A stretch of DNA of 58,088 nt from the IMG/VR virus record IMGVR_UViG_3300036800_000168, positions 1 to 58,088 of that record; one strand, given 5' to 3'. The stretch is from a virus. Below the pieces are notes generated by a model. That model ran no database searches. It was not told where the DNA came from and saw nothing but the letters and a program-made list of their open reading frames with translations. Positions within the stretch are counted from its first letter, which is position 1. The number at the start of each line of letters is the position of its first letter. Of this stretch, positions 1 to 8,666 are shown one piece after another. The position numbers were made by a program, and so were the translations under genes.

Positions 1-714
1 GTTGATCAGGAGCCGCGCGCTGGGCAGCTCGTGCAGGTCGGTCATGGCGACCGCGCTGTAGAGCGAGCCCGGGGTCAGGTACCCGCTGGCCTCGGTGATG
101 TTGTGGTTGGGGGTGACCACGTGGTCGGGCCTGGTGGCGTAGTCGGTGATCGCCGCCTGGAGGAGGACCAGCAGCCGGGCGTCCTCCTGCTTGAGGATGG
201 CCTGCTTGGTCTCGTCCTGGGCCTGCTCGACCGCGTTGATCCGCAGGTAGAACAGGTCTTCCTTGCGGAGCGCCGGGCGCGACGCGATCCGGAAGAACCG
301 GACCGGGATCCGCTTGCCCTCGAACGGGGTGACCCGCACCTCGCCCTCGGTGCCGGACAGGATGTAGGCCTGGCCCAGGTCATCCCAGACGTCGTACTCC
401 ACCGGGGTACCCGGGGTGACCGGGTCCTCGACCAGCACGTTCCGGACGATGCCCTGGTACCGCAGCTTGAGCTGGATGGGGCCGACCATGCCGACGCCCA
501 GCCGGCGGAAGCCGTGCATCTCGTCGCTGAGGATCAGCGCCATCTTGCGGACCTTGGCCTCGCGGGTCAGCGAGACGCCGTTGCTCCGGTCCCTGCGCGC
601 CTGGATCTGCGCAACGTAGTCGTCGGACTTCCTGCTTGCCACACGGGGGCGCAGGCCGCCGCCGGGAGCCAGCGCCAGTTGCCCGCCGGCTGAAGTGGTC
701 GCCAGCTCGGTCAT
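1..714 (-). CDS. Major capsid-like protein, N-terminal part (runs off left edge)
   Basis: This gene is open at the left edge; 238 codons are visible from the ATG at 714. The segment has a basic, flexible N-terminus (residues 1-45), then a mixed alpha/beta region with VEYDVWDDLG near residue 105, a lysine/arginine-rich strand region, and a long charged helix near residues 165-190 (INAVEQAQDETKQ). This resembles the N-terminal half of HK97-fold capsid proteins of large actinophages. Position supports it: transcription runs from portal and protease/scaffold towards this gene, the usual head order. The ribosome site is GGAAAGGGA about 8 bases upstream. The identification rests on pattern and context, not a search; another virion protein is possible. 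Confidence 0.65.
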   Translation of the reverse strand, partial: MTELATTSAGGQLALAPGGGLRPRVASRKSDDYVAQIQARRDRSNGVSLTREAKVRKMALILSDEMHGFRRLGVGMVGPIQLKLRYQGIVRNVLVEDPVTPGTPVEYDVWDDLGQAYILSGTEGEVRVTPFEGKRIPVRFFRIASRPALRKEDLFYLRINAVEQAQDETKQAILKQEDARLLVLLQAAITDYATRPDHVVTPNHNITEASGYLTPGSLYSAVAMTDLHELPSARLLIN

Positions 715-773
715 TTGGTGTTCCCTTTCCTGCGTTCCCGCGCGTGTTTCTTTATGTCTTCTCGGTCGAACAG

Positions 774-1121
774 CTAGGTCGGCGTGACATCGGAGGTCTG
801 TTCTCCCGTGACCAGAAGGACCTGCACGCTCTTGGTAGTGACTCCGGGAGCCCAGGTCTGCGCCTCGGCCCACGTCTTGATGGCACTGAGCAGAGAGGGA
901 ACGGCGTCTGGGTAATCAGAAAGCTGACCGCCCTGGCTGATGAGGGCGTTGTTGCCTGTCCCTGATGCTGGTAGGTAAGAAGCCTCACCAACCGAGTCCT
1001 GCACCTGGCCGATGGCAGCCAGCCAGAAGTTCACAGGTGCCGGGTCGCTCGATCCGTTGAAACTCACGGAAACGAGGTACGCCGGGTAGTTGACCTGCTG
1101 TCCGGTCTGGAAGAGCGCCAC
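774..1121 (-). CDS. Small virion-region protein, 115 aa
   Basis: A GTG start follows an AGAGGGA ribosome site. The protein is rich in Ser, Thr, Gly and hydrophobic residues with no charged clusters, like many phage head-completion or decoration proteins. No domain was recognised. It lies between the putative decoration-like gene (1142-1789) and the capsid-like gene, with only 59 bases to the latter, so it is probably co-transcribed with the head genes and may be a virion component. The opposite-strand frame here has no coherent protein character. Confidence 0.6.
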   Translation of the reverse strand: MALFQTGQQVNYPAYLVSVSFNGSSDPAPVNFWLAAIGQVQDSVGEASYLPASGTGNNALISQGGQLSDYPDAVPSLLSAIKTWAEAQTWAPGVTTKSVQVLLVTGEQTSDVTPT

Positions 1122-1141
1122 GGTGGATTCCCTCTTCCGGC

Positions 1142-1789
1142 TTAGTTCCGGCCCGCGTTGGTGTTGGCGGTCAGTTCGGCCGCCGCGTACGGGGAAAGGC
1201 CGCCGATCGTGATCTTGGTGGAGCTGTTAACCTTCAGCAGCTTCGCCACCGGGGCGGTCGCCGTGGCAGAGCCCGCGCCCGTCACGGGAATGAGCATCCC
1301 CTGGTTGGACCCGGAGGTGGAGACGGCCACCAGAGCCGCGCCGGAGCCGTCAGTCGGGTCTGTCCACGTGGCCGTGGCGTCGAATGCCGGAGCGAGGATC
1401 TCGAACTCGGCATCGGGACCGAGGACCCACACGGCGAACGCGTTGATCCCCGCGTAGAGCAGCTCGTCGATACCGTCGCCGCCGACGTACAGCGCGCCCA
1501 GGCCGTAGACCGGGACTGAGTTCGGCGTCAGCGATCCCGTACCCGTAACGCCTGCCGGGCTGCCGGTGCCGGTACCCGTCATGGTCTTGCCGCCCATCTG
1601 GCCAGCACCTGCGCCCGCCAGGGTCACCAGGTCGCCGCCCGTGCGGACGAAGCCCATTCCGGGCCAGATCGGCACCGCGCGGGTCCACGCCGGGTCCAGG
1701 AAGCACGACTTGGGAGTGGCCTGCGTCCAGGAGTACAGAGGCCTGATCGTGCGCTTGACATAATCGTTGCTCAGGTAAGTGCGGATCAT
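1142..1789 (-). CDS. Probable virion structural protein, 215 aa
   Basis: ATG start at 1789. The N-terminal 45 residues are charged/aromatic (YLSNDYVKRTIRPLYSW); the rest is a Gly/Thr/Ala/Ser-rich, beta-prone chain with short GTGTG-type runs near residues 70-90 and a YVGGDGIDELLYAG segment near 110. Such composition and its place between the protease/scaffold and capsid-like genes fit a head decoration or head-tail structural protein, but no family was recognised. It sits within the minus-strand head operon, separated by 82 bases from the upstream 116-residue gene. Confidence 0.6.
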   Translation of the reverse strand: MIRTYLSNDYVKRTIRPLYSWTQATPKSCFLDPAWTRAVPIWPGMGFVRTGGDLVTLAGAGAGQMGGKTMTGTGTGSPAGVTGTGSLTPNSVPVYGLGALYVGGDGIDELLYAGINAFAVWVLGPDAEFEILAPAFDATATWTDPTDGSGAALVAVSTSGSNQGMLIPVTGAGSATATAPVAKLLKVNSSTKITIGGLSPYAAAELTANTNAGRN

Positions 1790-1871
1790 CGGCCTTTACT
1801 CCGTGTCTGGTCGGCCGGGCCGTGAGGCCCTCCTGCTATTCCTTCTGGGGCTGCGCGCGGAAAAGGAGTCG

Positions 1872-2222
1872 TCATGTCAGCGATGTGGTGTCCGAGGAGA
1901 AAAGCGAGCTGAGCGCCCCGGCGGGAATGAGGCCGTACTCGGCGTCCGACAGCACCGTCACGTCCCCGGCCGTGTAGCGCAGGCCGTTGGGCAGCACCAC
2001 GTTGCCCAGGCCGTCGGCGATCGTCACCTGATGGCTCACGGTCCCTCCCAGGGAGCCGGTGGAAGTACCTCCGTCGCCCGCCGTGAGCAGTGTCTTCGCC
2101 CCGGCCGTCAGCAGCCCGAAGTCGTCGTCGGTGAGCGTGAGGGCGCTCCCCGCCGCGTACCGGATGCCGTCCGGCATGACGACCGGGCCGGTGCCGGAGT
2201 TGACGGTCAGGGCGTAGGTCAT
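1872..2222 (-). CDS. Two-copy repeat protein of the head operon, 116 aa
   Basis: The ATG at 2222 overlaps the stop of the giant protease gene (ATGA), so translation is probably coupled. The chain has two copies of one unit: VVMPDGIRYAAGSALTLTDD with FGLL in the N-terminal half, and VVLPNGLRYTAGDVTVLSD with YGLIPAG in the C-terminal half. Each unit reads as beta-strand, turn, beta-strand. Small duplicated beta proteins next to capsid genes are often decoration or accessory virion proteins; that role here is inferred from position only. Confidence 0.65.
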   Translation of the reverse strand: MTYALTVNSGTGPVVMPDGIRYAAGSALTLTDDDFGLLTAGAKTLLTAGDGGTSTGSLGGTVSHQVTIADGLGNVVLPNGLRYTAGDVTVLSDAEYGLIPAGALSSLFSSDTTSLT

Positions 2223-5200
2223 CAGTCGAACAGGTCCGAGGCGTCGAGGTCGTCGGTGACAGCCGGCGCGTACTGGGACGAGGCCCCCACCGACGCGAGC
2301 GACGGGACGGACCGGGACGCGGTGCGCTGCACCGGGCGTGCCGCCATCCGCTGATCGGTCACGGGCATGCGGGACAGGACCCCGATCTCGTGCTCGATGA
2401 CCGGGGTCGCCAGCGAGGCGTCGCGCTCGATCCGCTCAGCTACCGCCAGCTCGTCGCCCTGGGCGAGGCCCGCCAGCACCCGCAGCTTCGCCAGCCGGAT
2501 GGAGGCGAACGTGCGACGGGATGCGTCCGCCTCGCCGAGGGAGGCTGCCCGCTGGCCCTGCTGCGGCGACTGGCCGCCCTGCTGGCCACCCTGCTGGCCG
2601 GGGGCCTGCGCGTCGAGGATCCACGGGAAGGCCGAGCCGTTGTCGCCCTGGCCGCCGATCCCCGGGCCCTGCGCCTTCAGCGGGTCCGGGTCGATGCGGA
2701 CGTCGGTCTCGATCCGGCGCTGCTCCAGCGGCACCCCGCCGTCCTGCGACGGGTTGGTGCCCTGGACGGGGGCGGTCACGTCGATCAGGTTGGTCGCCGG
2801 GGGCGTCTGCATCTCCACGCCCGGGGTGATCGCGGTGGTGGTCTGCTGGGCGGGCACCCGTGAGTTCGCGCCCGGGGTCGTCCCGGGGCGCCCGGCGTTG
2901 TCCATGGTCTCCGGCTGGAGCGCCTGCTCGGTGGTCTCCGTCGGCGGGCCCTGCGGCGGGTCCGGCACGGGGCTCGCCGGGTTGAGGACGTCCGCGCGAC
3001 GCCGCATCACCCGCCGGCCGACCTCGGCCAGCTCGCGGTCGATCCCCGCAGCGGAGGCGAGGAACCGGAGCTGGGCCGAGAGGACCTCGTTCTGCGCGCT
3101 CAGCTCGGCGATCCGGTGCGCCTGGGCCTGCGCGAGAGCGGCGGCCGTCTTGCTTGCTGGCATGTCCTTGTCCTCTTCCTCGTCCTCTTCGTCCCCGGGC
3201 TCCTCGTCCGGGTCAGACGGGTCTTCTGCTCCTTCCGGGGGTACCGCCCCCGGGTCCTGCTCTTCCTCGTCCTCTTCGTCCCCGGGCTCCTCGTCCACCG
3301 GGTGGAGCGCGGCCATCCCGCAGGCAGGGCACGGGACCCCCGGCTGGGCGGCGGCGTCAGCCTCGAAGGTCGTCCCGCACGCGGGGCAGATCAGCTCCTC
3401 GGCGAACATCTCCTCGCCCTCGTCGCCCGTGTCCTCCATCTCGGCCTCGTCGGGCGGCACGTCGCCCACCGGGACGGCGCCCTCGGGATCCTCGGGGTCC
3501 TCCTCGCCCTCCGGCGGCAGCCCGTCGGTGTTCGCCGGGTCGTCGCCGCCCTGGACGGTCGGCACCCCGTCAGGGGCGATCTGGTCGGGGTGGACAAGCT
3601 GGTCGTCGGCGTCGTCCCCGCTGCCCATCTGCGCCTGGCCCTGGGCATCGGGCTGGCCAGCGTCCGGCTGGTCCGGCGGGACATCGACCTCGCCGGCGGA
3701 GTCGAGCTGCTCGCGCACTTCCTTCGCCTTGTCGGTGTCCGGGTCCCGGAAGACCGACGGGGGCACCACGAAGCCGCAGACAGGACAGCGGGAGCCGGAC
3801 CAGACATTGTGCTCGCCGCAGACGGGGCACTCGTCCATCCGGAGGGTGTCCACCTGCGGCGGCACCCGCGTCTCCCCGTACGCCTGCTTGCGCACCGACA
3901 TGGAGCTGCGCAGCCGGTCGCCGAGCGGGTCCCAGGGGCGCGAGTCCTGCACGGTCTCCCGTGCGCGGCCGGGGGTCATGTAGCCGGGCAGGCCGGTGTC
4001 GGCCCCGTGTCCCTGGACGCGGCCCGAGCAGTCCTGGCACATCATCGGCATGGACCGGCTGACTGGCTTCCCGCCCGGGTTGCCCGGGTGGGCGAGGGAT
4101 CCGCCGCACATCGCGCAGTGGGTACCGCCTACTGGCCACGGGGCCTGCGGCGGCGGCTGGTCCGTCGATCCGTGAACATGCATGTTCTCCTCCGGGATCT
4201 GGCCCGGGTGGTGCTCGTGGTGGTGCTCCACCCAGCGGCGGCGGCTGTTGTCGCCGAGCTGGACGCGCCCCTTGCCGCCCGCGCCCCTGGCGCCCGAGGA
4301 GTCCTCCTCGGTGTTCTTCCGGATCTGGCGCAGCCACGTGGCCGCCTGGACCTGGTGCGGGCTGATCTTCCGGCCGTGCTGCTCCGACAGGGTGCGCGCC
4401 GCCTCGCGGTAGGCGTCGGAGACGTGCTCGTAGTGCTGGGACTGGCCGACCGGCATCTTGTCCGTGTCGGCGTCGGTCAGCCGGCGCCCGGTGGCGACGG
4501 ACATGGCGTGCCGGTCGATGACGACCCGCTCGCGTCCGCTCTTCACGTCATCGGGGCTGTCGCCGCCGTGCTCGATCAGGTGCGCGAAGGCGGCCGTCTT
4601 CGGCGCGGTGAGGACCTTGGAGTGGTGCTCCCCGGCGAGAATGCGGATCGCCTTGCGCTGGTGGTCGCCGAGGGCGCCGCTGCCGGGTCCGGGCGGGTCC
4701 CCCTGGGCAGCGCGGCTGGCGTTGAACATGTTGACCGGCCACATCGTGCGGGGACTGTAGGCCGACAGCAGCCCGGCGCCGAGCGCGGAGTCTCCCTTGC
4801 CGATGACCTTGGCGACGTGGTGGGCGTCGGAGTACCAGCGGTCGCCCAGCGCCCGCTCGTCGTCGCTGGAGTCGTTGTAGGCGGCGGTGACGTGGTGCGC
4901 GGAGACCGGGTGGTTCATGAACCAGGGGTGGTCTCCGCCCTGCGCCTTCGCCCCGGTGGACCGGATGTAGTCGATGTCCTTGTCCGGGATGTCATCGACC
5001 GTGGGGTAGCTGTCGCTCCTCGACCTGTGAGTGTGCACGTAGAACCCGTTGCGGTCCTGCTTGAGGGCCACGCCGTCGAACTTCGGGTCCCGGCCGTAGC
5101 CGCGCACGGGCTTGTCCTTCGGCTTCTTCTTGCGGGCGGCGGTGAACGGGTCTGGGGGCATCTGCCTCTCGTCGCCGCGCGGCGCTCGCGGCAGCGGGCG

Positions 5201-6739
5201 GCCCTCAAGCTGCTCGAACAGGCCGTGCATGTGATCACTCATCTGCCTGCGGGCCTGCTCGCGGGCCGCCTTCTGGGCCGTGACCGAGTCGTATGCCCCC
5301 TGCTCGTCGGCCGGGACCGCAAGGTGGTCGCGCTTCATGCCGTCGCCGTGGTGAAAGCCGCCGCCGGGCTTGTCGAGGGCGTTCAGGTTGATGCTCACCG
5401 GGTCACCGCACACGAGGCAGTGGCCGGCGCTGAACGTCGGGTTCTGCGACGGCCGCTTGTCCGACGGGTCCGCAGGCAGCGCGTCGTGGTCCGCGAGGCT
5501 CTGGTGCCGGTGCTGCCACGGGTACCGGCCCCGCTTTCCCAGCCCGGCGGCGTAGTGCACCGGCTGCCCGCACGTAGTGCAGGTGTTGCCCAGGTGGTCC
5601 CGGAAGTCGGGGTCTCCTGCCGCTCCTGCGGTCCTGGGGTGCATCCTGACCGTGGGAATATGAGTAGCGCCGTCCCGCATGTACGAGTGCATCCGGTGGT
5701 ACCCGTCATCGACGTAGTTGGGGTTTTCGTCGTTGACGATCAGCGGCCAGCGATTGCCCTCGGGGTAGCGGGGAACCGGGTGCGTGGCCAGGGTCTCCTG
5801 GTGGTGCGCCTCCCAGTCGCCTGGCCCGTACTCCTTCTTGAACTCCTCGTCCGCGTCCATGTAGCGGTCCAGGAATTCGTCTTTCGGCTCCTGGCGCGAC
5901 TCGTAGAGGTAGTCGCGCGGCGCGCTGCCGGGAGGCGCGTTACCCTCTTCGACCATCTGCGGGTGGTACTGCGCCACTGACTGCTGCTCGTGCGGCTGGA
6001 GCTGGTCGAATGACCTGAGGGGGTCCCCGGCGGCCGTCTTCGCGGCGGCCTTCGCCATGCCCCGGGCGTCTGGCTCGCCGATCACGTAAGCCGTCGGGTC
6101 GGCGGGGTCCTCGACCAGCAGGGAGTTCTCGAAGAACGACAGGCCGGCGCAGACCTCGTGGATCAGCTTCTCCTCGACCTTGCCGGTGACCTTGTTGCGC
6201 TGCCGGATCTTCTTGCCCTTCAGCGCGGGCAGGTGCTTGCAGTACTCGGCGGGGCTGGTGGCCTTGTTGCCGCAGGCCGAGCAGGTGGACCAGTCCACGT
6301 CCACGCCCATCGAGGTGCGGTTGACCCGCCCTGCCAGGATCGCCTTGCACAGCTTCGGGAACCTGACCGCGTCAATCTCGTGCAGGCCCTCGACCCAGGT
6401 GTCGGGACTGCCGTCCGGGTTCCTGTCACGGTGCAGCGCGACGGCGACGATGACGCCACGGGCGCGGCGGTGGTTGGCGTTGTGGTGGTTGACGAAGGCC
6501 GGCTTGCCGAGGAAGGTCTTGTAGCCCTTTTCGATCTCGTCAGCCGGGAACGTGTCGTGGTTGTCGTTGGTCCGGCTGGAGATCATCCGGGCCCGGACGT
6601 ACAGGTAGCCCTGGCGCGGCTCGTAGTCGAACGCCACCCGGTGGGCAGCCTTGACGATCCTCCGGGCGCCGTTCCCCGGGTCACCGGGCGCAGCCTGACG
6701 CCAGGCCTCCAGCACCTCCAGCGACGCATACTTGCGCAC
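2222..6739 (-). CDS. Giant prohead protease/scaffold-like polyprotein with extra domains, 1505 aa
   Basis: The GTG start at 6739 follows GGGAGGG. Residues ~30-215 resemble T4-type prohead proteases of large phages: histidine cluster NHHNANH at 84-90, RTSMGVDVD at 141-149 (candidate nucleophile Ser143), then a CxxCG...C-x-H zinc-like insert at 153-169. After this come a ParB/sulfiredoxin-like segment (VDDGYHRMHSYMRDGATHIP, 343-362), cysteine pairs near 387/390 and 441/444, a 620-815 region with LLSAYSPRTMWPVN and VIDRHAMSVATG resembling phage domains with a possible helix-hairpin-helix glycosylase fold, more CxxC ribbons (875-904, 971-988), a strongly acidic stretch (~1010-1215), a coiled segment (~1215-1260) and a Pro/Gln-rich to helical tail. 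The acidic and helical C-terminal third fits a scaffold. It is far longer than ordinary prohead proteases. Protease and scaffold roles are inferred; the internal domains are tentative. Confidence 0.7.
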   Translation of the reverse strand: MRKYASLEVLEAWRQAAPGDPGNGARRIVKAAHRVAFDYEPRQGYLYVRARMISSRTNDNHDTFPADEIEKGYKTFLGKPAFVNHHNANHRRARGVIVAVALHRDRNPDGSPDTWVEGLHEIDAVRFPKLCKAILAGRVNRTSMGVDVDWSTCSACGNKATSPAEYCKHLPALKGKKIRQRNKVTGKVEEKLIHEVCAGLSFFENSLLVEDPADPTAYVIGEPDARGMAKAAAKTAAGDPLRSFDQLQPHEQQSVAQYHPQMVEEGNAPPGSAPRDYLYESRQEPKDEFLDRYMDADEEFKKEYGPGDWEAHHQETLATHPVPRYPEGNRWPLIVNDENPNYVDDGYHRMHSYMRDGATHIPTVRMHPRTAGAAGDPDFRDHLGNTCTTCGQPVHYAAGLGKRGRYPWQHRHQSLADHDALPADPSDKRPSQNPTFSAGHCLVCGDPVSINLNALDKPGGGFHHGDGMKRDHLAVPADEQGAYDSVTAQKAAREQARRQMSDHMHGLFEQLEGRPLPRAPRGDERQMPPDPFTAARKKKPKDKPVRGYGRDPKFDGVALKQDRNGFYVHTHRSRSDSYPTVDDIPDKDIDYIRSTGAKAQGGDHPWFMNHPVSAHHVTAAYNDSSDDERALGDRWYSDAHHVAKVIGKGDSALGAGLLSAYSPRTMWPVNMFNASRAAQGDPPGPGSGALGDHQRKAIRILAGEHHSKVLTAPKTAAFAHLIEHGGDSPDDVKSGRERVVIDRHAMSVATGRRLTDADTDKMPVGQSQHYEHVSDAYREAARTLSEQHGRKISPHQVQAATWLRQIRKNTEEDSSGARGAGGKGRVQLGDNSRRRWVEHHHEHHPGQIPEENMHVHGSTDQPPPQAPWPVGGTHCAMCGGSLAHPGNPGGKPVSRSMPMMCQDCSGRVQGHGADTGLPGYMTPGRARETVQDSRPWDPLGDRLRSSMSVRKQAYGETRVPPQVDTLRMDECPVCGEHNVWSGSRCPVCGFVVPPSVFRDPDTDKAKEVREQLDSAGEVDVPPDQPDAGQPDAQGQAQMGSGDDADDQLVHPDQIAPDGVPTVQGGDDPANTDGLPPEGEEDPEDPEGAVPVGDVPPDEAEMEDTGDEGEEMFAEELICPACGTTFEADAAAQPGVPCPACGMAALHPVDEEPGDEEDEEEQDPGAVPPEGAEDPSDPDEEPGDEEDEEEDKDMPASKTAAALAQAQAHRIAELSAQNEVLSAQLRFLASAAGIDRELAEVGRRVMRRRADVLNPASPVPDPPQGPPTETTEQALQPETMDNAGRPGTTPGANSRVPAQQTTTAITPGVEMQTPPATNLIDVTAPVQGTNPSQDGGVPLEQRRIETDVRIDPDPLKAQGPGIGGQGDNGSAFPWILDAQAPGQQGGQQGGQSPQQGQRAASLGEADASRRTFASIRLAKLRVLAGLAQGDELAVAERIERDASLATPVIEHEIGVLSRMPVTDQRMAARPVQRTASRSVPSLASVGASSQYAPAVTDDLDASDLFD

Positions 6740-6789
6740 GGGCCCTCCCGGTCTGCTCTCCTCTCTTCCGGGGAACCAGCGGAACCCTG

Positions 6790-6818
6790 TTGAGCAATAC
6801 AGCTTTTCTTGCTATTGT
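6790..6818 (+). promoter_or_regulatory. Shared 19-bp element with promoter, copy 1 (divergent region)
   Basis: The element AATACAGCTTTTCTTGCTA spans 6796-6814. TTGAGC (6790-6795) lies 17 bases before TATTGT (6813-6818), so it reads as a sigma70-type promoter for the plus-strand gene at 6873, with about 48 bases of leader. The site lies between divergent genes: read the other way, TGTATTGC sits at its opposite edge, facing the 6739 gene, so minus-strand activity is also possible. Confidence 0.75.
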
Positions 6819-6872
6819 CGTGTCCAGCGAACGCAGAGCAGAGACTACGCAGGGATGACCAGGGAGAAGACG

Positions 6873-7460
6873 ATGGGTCTAGTACTAGGTTCGGACATGA
6901 CCGGCGAGCAGATGGCCGAGAGGATCGCCGCGACTGCGGCGCACAAGAACCACAAGATCGCCCGCTACCTGGTAGACGGGCAGCACCCGGTCAACCCGGC
7001 GCAGTACGACGGGATCATGAGGCACCTCAGCGGGTGCCCCGACCTTCCCCGCCAGCGGACCGCAGAGGAGAACATGGCACCCAGCACGGCGGCCCAGCCG
7101 GCGCAGGAGCCCCGGGCGGTCATCGCGGACATCCTGGCGGGTTTCTACGCCACCCCGTCCCGGACCGGGAACAATGACTTCGACTTCTGGAAGGTTACCG
7201 TCGTCCAGGACGGCCCTTACAAGGGATACCGCAAGGCCAAGCGGGTGGTCGGCGGCGGCGACGCCAGGACGCCGCGCCTGATCGAGGTAAGCAAGCCGGA
7301 ACAGAGGGCTGCACTCAGCGCTATCCTCCGGACGGGCATCACGAAGGCGCAGGAAGACTACGCCGACAAGGAGGCGCGGTGCATGAAGTGCGGTCGCCAG
7401 CTAACCGACGAGGACTCACGCCTACGCCGGATGGGCGACTGGTGCGCGGGCAAGGAGTGA
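6873..7460 (+). CDS. DUF6011-like zinc-ribbon protein, 195 aa
   Basis: First gene of a two-gene plus-strand island inside the minus-strand structural region. Start chosen at ATG 6873 because GGGAGAAG lies 4 bases before it; ATG 6855 is possible but less well placed. The C-terminus carries RCMKCGRQLTDEDSRLRRMG-x2-C, a CxxC...C pattern like the short DUF6011 zinc module of actinophage proteins. The middle (NDFDFWKVTVVQDGPYKGYR) looks like a small beta domain that often precedes it. A nucleic-acid-binding role is plausible but unproven. Confidence 0.65.
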   Translation: MGLVLGSDMTGEQMAERIAATAAHKNHKIARYLVDGQHPVNPAQYDGIMRHLSGCPDLPRQRTAEENMAPSTAAQPAQEPRAVIADILAGFYATPSRTGNNDFDFWKVTVVQDGPYKGYRKAKRVVGGGDARTPRLIEVSKPEQRAALSAILRTGITKAQEDYADKEARCMKCGRQLTDEDSRLRRMGDWCAGKE

Positions 7461-8068
7461 GTAACTGGACGGCGGCAGAGATCCTGCTCGCCGCAGCCGT
7501 CCTCGTGCTGGCCATGCCGCGCGAGGACGGCTTCATACTGCCCGAGCGCAGGGACTGGCTCGGGTGGCTGCGCAGGCTCCGCCCCCGGGTGCGCCGCCAG
7601 CGGGAAGACGACGCCGGCCGCGAGGCCGACCAGTACGTCACCGACCTGCGGGCCGACCGGGACCAGGACCCGATGACGGTCCGGCAGGACCAGCTCCCCA
7701 GTGCGCACCGGAGGTTCGCCTCCCCGCTGGTGACCGACCCGACGCCGGGCCAGAAGCCGCCGTGGAAGACCGCCGAGAACCCCGCCTGGGACGTGCCCGC
7801 GCAGGTCATTCCCCCCGAGAAGCGCCGCAGGCGCGCCCCGGGGGACCCGCCGACCATCGTCATCGAGATCATGCGGCCTGCCATGGACGGCGACCTGCGG
7901 CGTTACCTGGAGAAGCTGCCCTCCTACCCGGACCTCGACGAATCAGGCGACGTGTTCTTCGTGCCGCGCAGTTCCCTCGCGCCGGGCGTGCCGGGCGGAA
8001 ACGAAGCGCCGCAGACTGCCGGTGACGGCGAGGCCGGGAGAGAACAGGGAGGCGACCCGGGCAGCTAG
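7457..8068 (+). CDS. Membrane-anchored protein of unknown function, 203 aa
   Basis: GTG 7457 overlaps the stop of the preceding gene (GTGA), suggesting coupled translation. Residues ~5-21 (AEILLAAAVLVLAM) form one hydrophobic segment, followed by an Arg-rich, probably cytoplasmic region and a Pro-rich linker. A conserved-looking C-terminal part includes IVIEIMRPAMDGDLRRYLEK. The stop (TAG 8066-8068) overlaps the stop of the convergent minus-strand gene as CTAG, so the two operons meet with no spacer. No family recognised. Confidence 0.55.
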   Translation: MSNWTAAEILLAAAVLVLAMPREDGFILPERRDWLGWLRRLRPRVRRQREDDAGREADQYVTDLRADRDQDPMTVRQDQLPSAHRRFASPLVTDPTPGQKPPWKTAENPAWDVPAQVIPPEKRRRRAPGDPPTIVIEIMRPAMDGDLRRYLEKLPSYPDLDESGDVFFVPRSSLAPGVPGGNEAPQTAGDGEAGREQGGDPGS

Positions 8069-8334
8069 CCGCCCGTGCAGTGGTACTTGCGGCTGGCGTA
8101 GACGAACGCCTCGTAGAACTTGTACGAGGTCACCCGCGACGGGTTCTTCGCCGGATTTGCCGGGTACGCCACTGGCGATGCCGTCACCAGGTCGATAAGC
8201 GGGCACAGTACCTGGTCAGACTGGTTAACGGCAGCCTGGACAGACTGCCGGACAACCTGGTCAGCACGCCACTGGGCGACGAAGTAGTTGCCGACCTCCC
8301 CGGCCGCGATCACGAGGATGAGCACGCCGGTCAC
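8065..8334 (-). CDS. Small membrane protein, 89 aa
   Basis: One N-terminal transmembrane segment (VLILVIAAGEVGNYFVA) is followed by a short soluble domain with two cysteines and aromatic residues near the C-terminus. The GTG start at 8334 is uncertain: the open frame continues upstream through SPAARAVIV, which would lengthen the membrane segment, but has no ATG, GTG or TTG there. Its neighbour (8378-8623) is also a membrane protein with a coil; such pairs are seen in phage lysis modules, but no endolysin is present in this window to support that. Confidence 0.5.
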   Translation of the reverse strand: MTGVLILVIAAGEVGNYFVAQWRADQVVRQSVQAAVNQSDQVLCPLIDLVTASPVAYPANPAKNPSRVTSYKFYEAFVYASRKYHCTGG

Positions 8335-8377
8335 GATGACCGCCCTGGCCGCCGGGCTCAGGTTGACGAGAGGTAGC

Positions 8378-8623
8378 TTACGGATGGGGTCTCACCCCGT
8401 TCCTGCGGTCTTTGTCGTGGTCCTCAAGGATCGTGACCCTGGTATCCAGCCGCCCGAACTTAGCCGAAAGGCTGCCGACTTTCTCCGTCAGGTCTTCCGT
8501 GGCCGTGGTGTTCTTCTCAGTAGCGTTCACCTGCTTGAAAATCGCCCTCAAGATTAGCGTCACCCCGGTGATGAAGGCGGTAAACCCGCCAAGCGCCCCC
8601 AGTACGGACAGCGCCGTCGTCAT
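8378..8623 (-). CDS. Holin-like / DUF2746-like membrane protein, 81 aa
   Basis: ATG 8623 follows a GGAGGGGGGG ribosome site. A glycine-rich hydrophobic helix (residues ~5-27, LGALGGFTAFITGVTLIL) is followed by a heptad-patterned coil (residues ~32-68, with TATEDLTEKVGSLSAKFG) and a short charged tail. This one-helix-plus-coil layout matches small actinophage membrane proteins of the DUF2746 type, sometimes found near lysis genes. The family link is from memory of the pattern and not verified. Confidence 0.55.
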   Translation of the reverse strand: MTTALSVLGALGGFTAFITGVTLILRAIFKQVNATEKNTTATEDLTEKVGSLSAKFGRLDTRVTILEDHDKDRRNGVRPHP

Positions 8624-8666
8624 CCGGCCCCCCCCCTCCAGTCGTCAGTCAAAACGGGCACAGCAG

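Noticed and set aside
31-693. Plus-strand open frame at the left edge
   Set aside because: Antisense to the capsid-like gene, whose minus-strand frame is continuous to the edge with coherent composition.
3116-5980. Long plus-strand open frame (954 codons) opposite the giant protease gene
   Set aside because: It mirrors G/C third positions of the minus-strand gene; its product is Arg/Val/Gly-rich without domains and overlaps the protease motifs.
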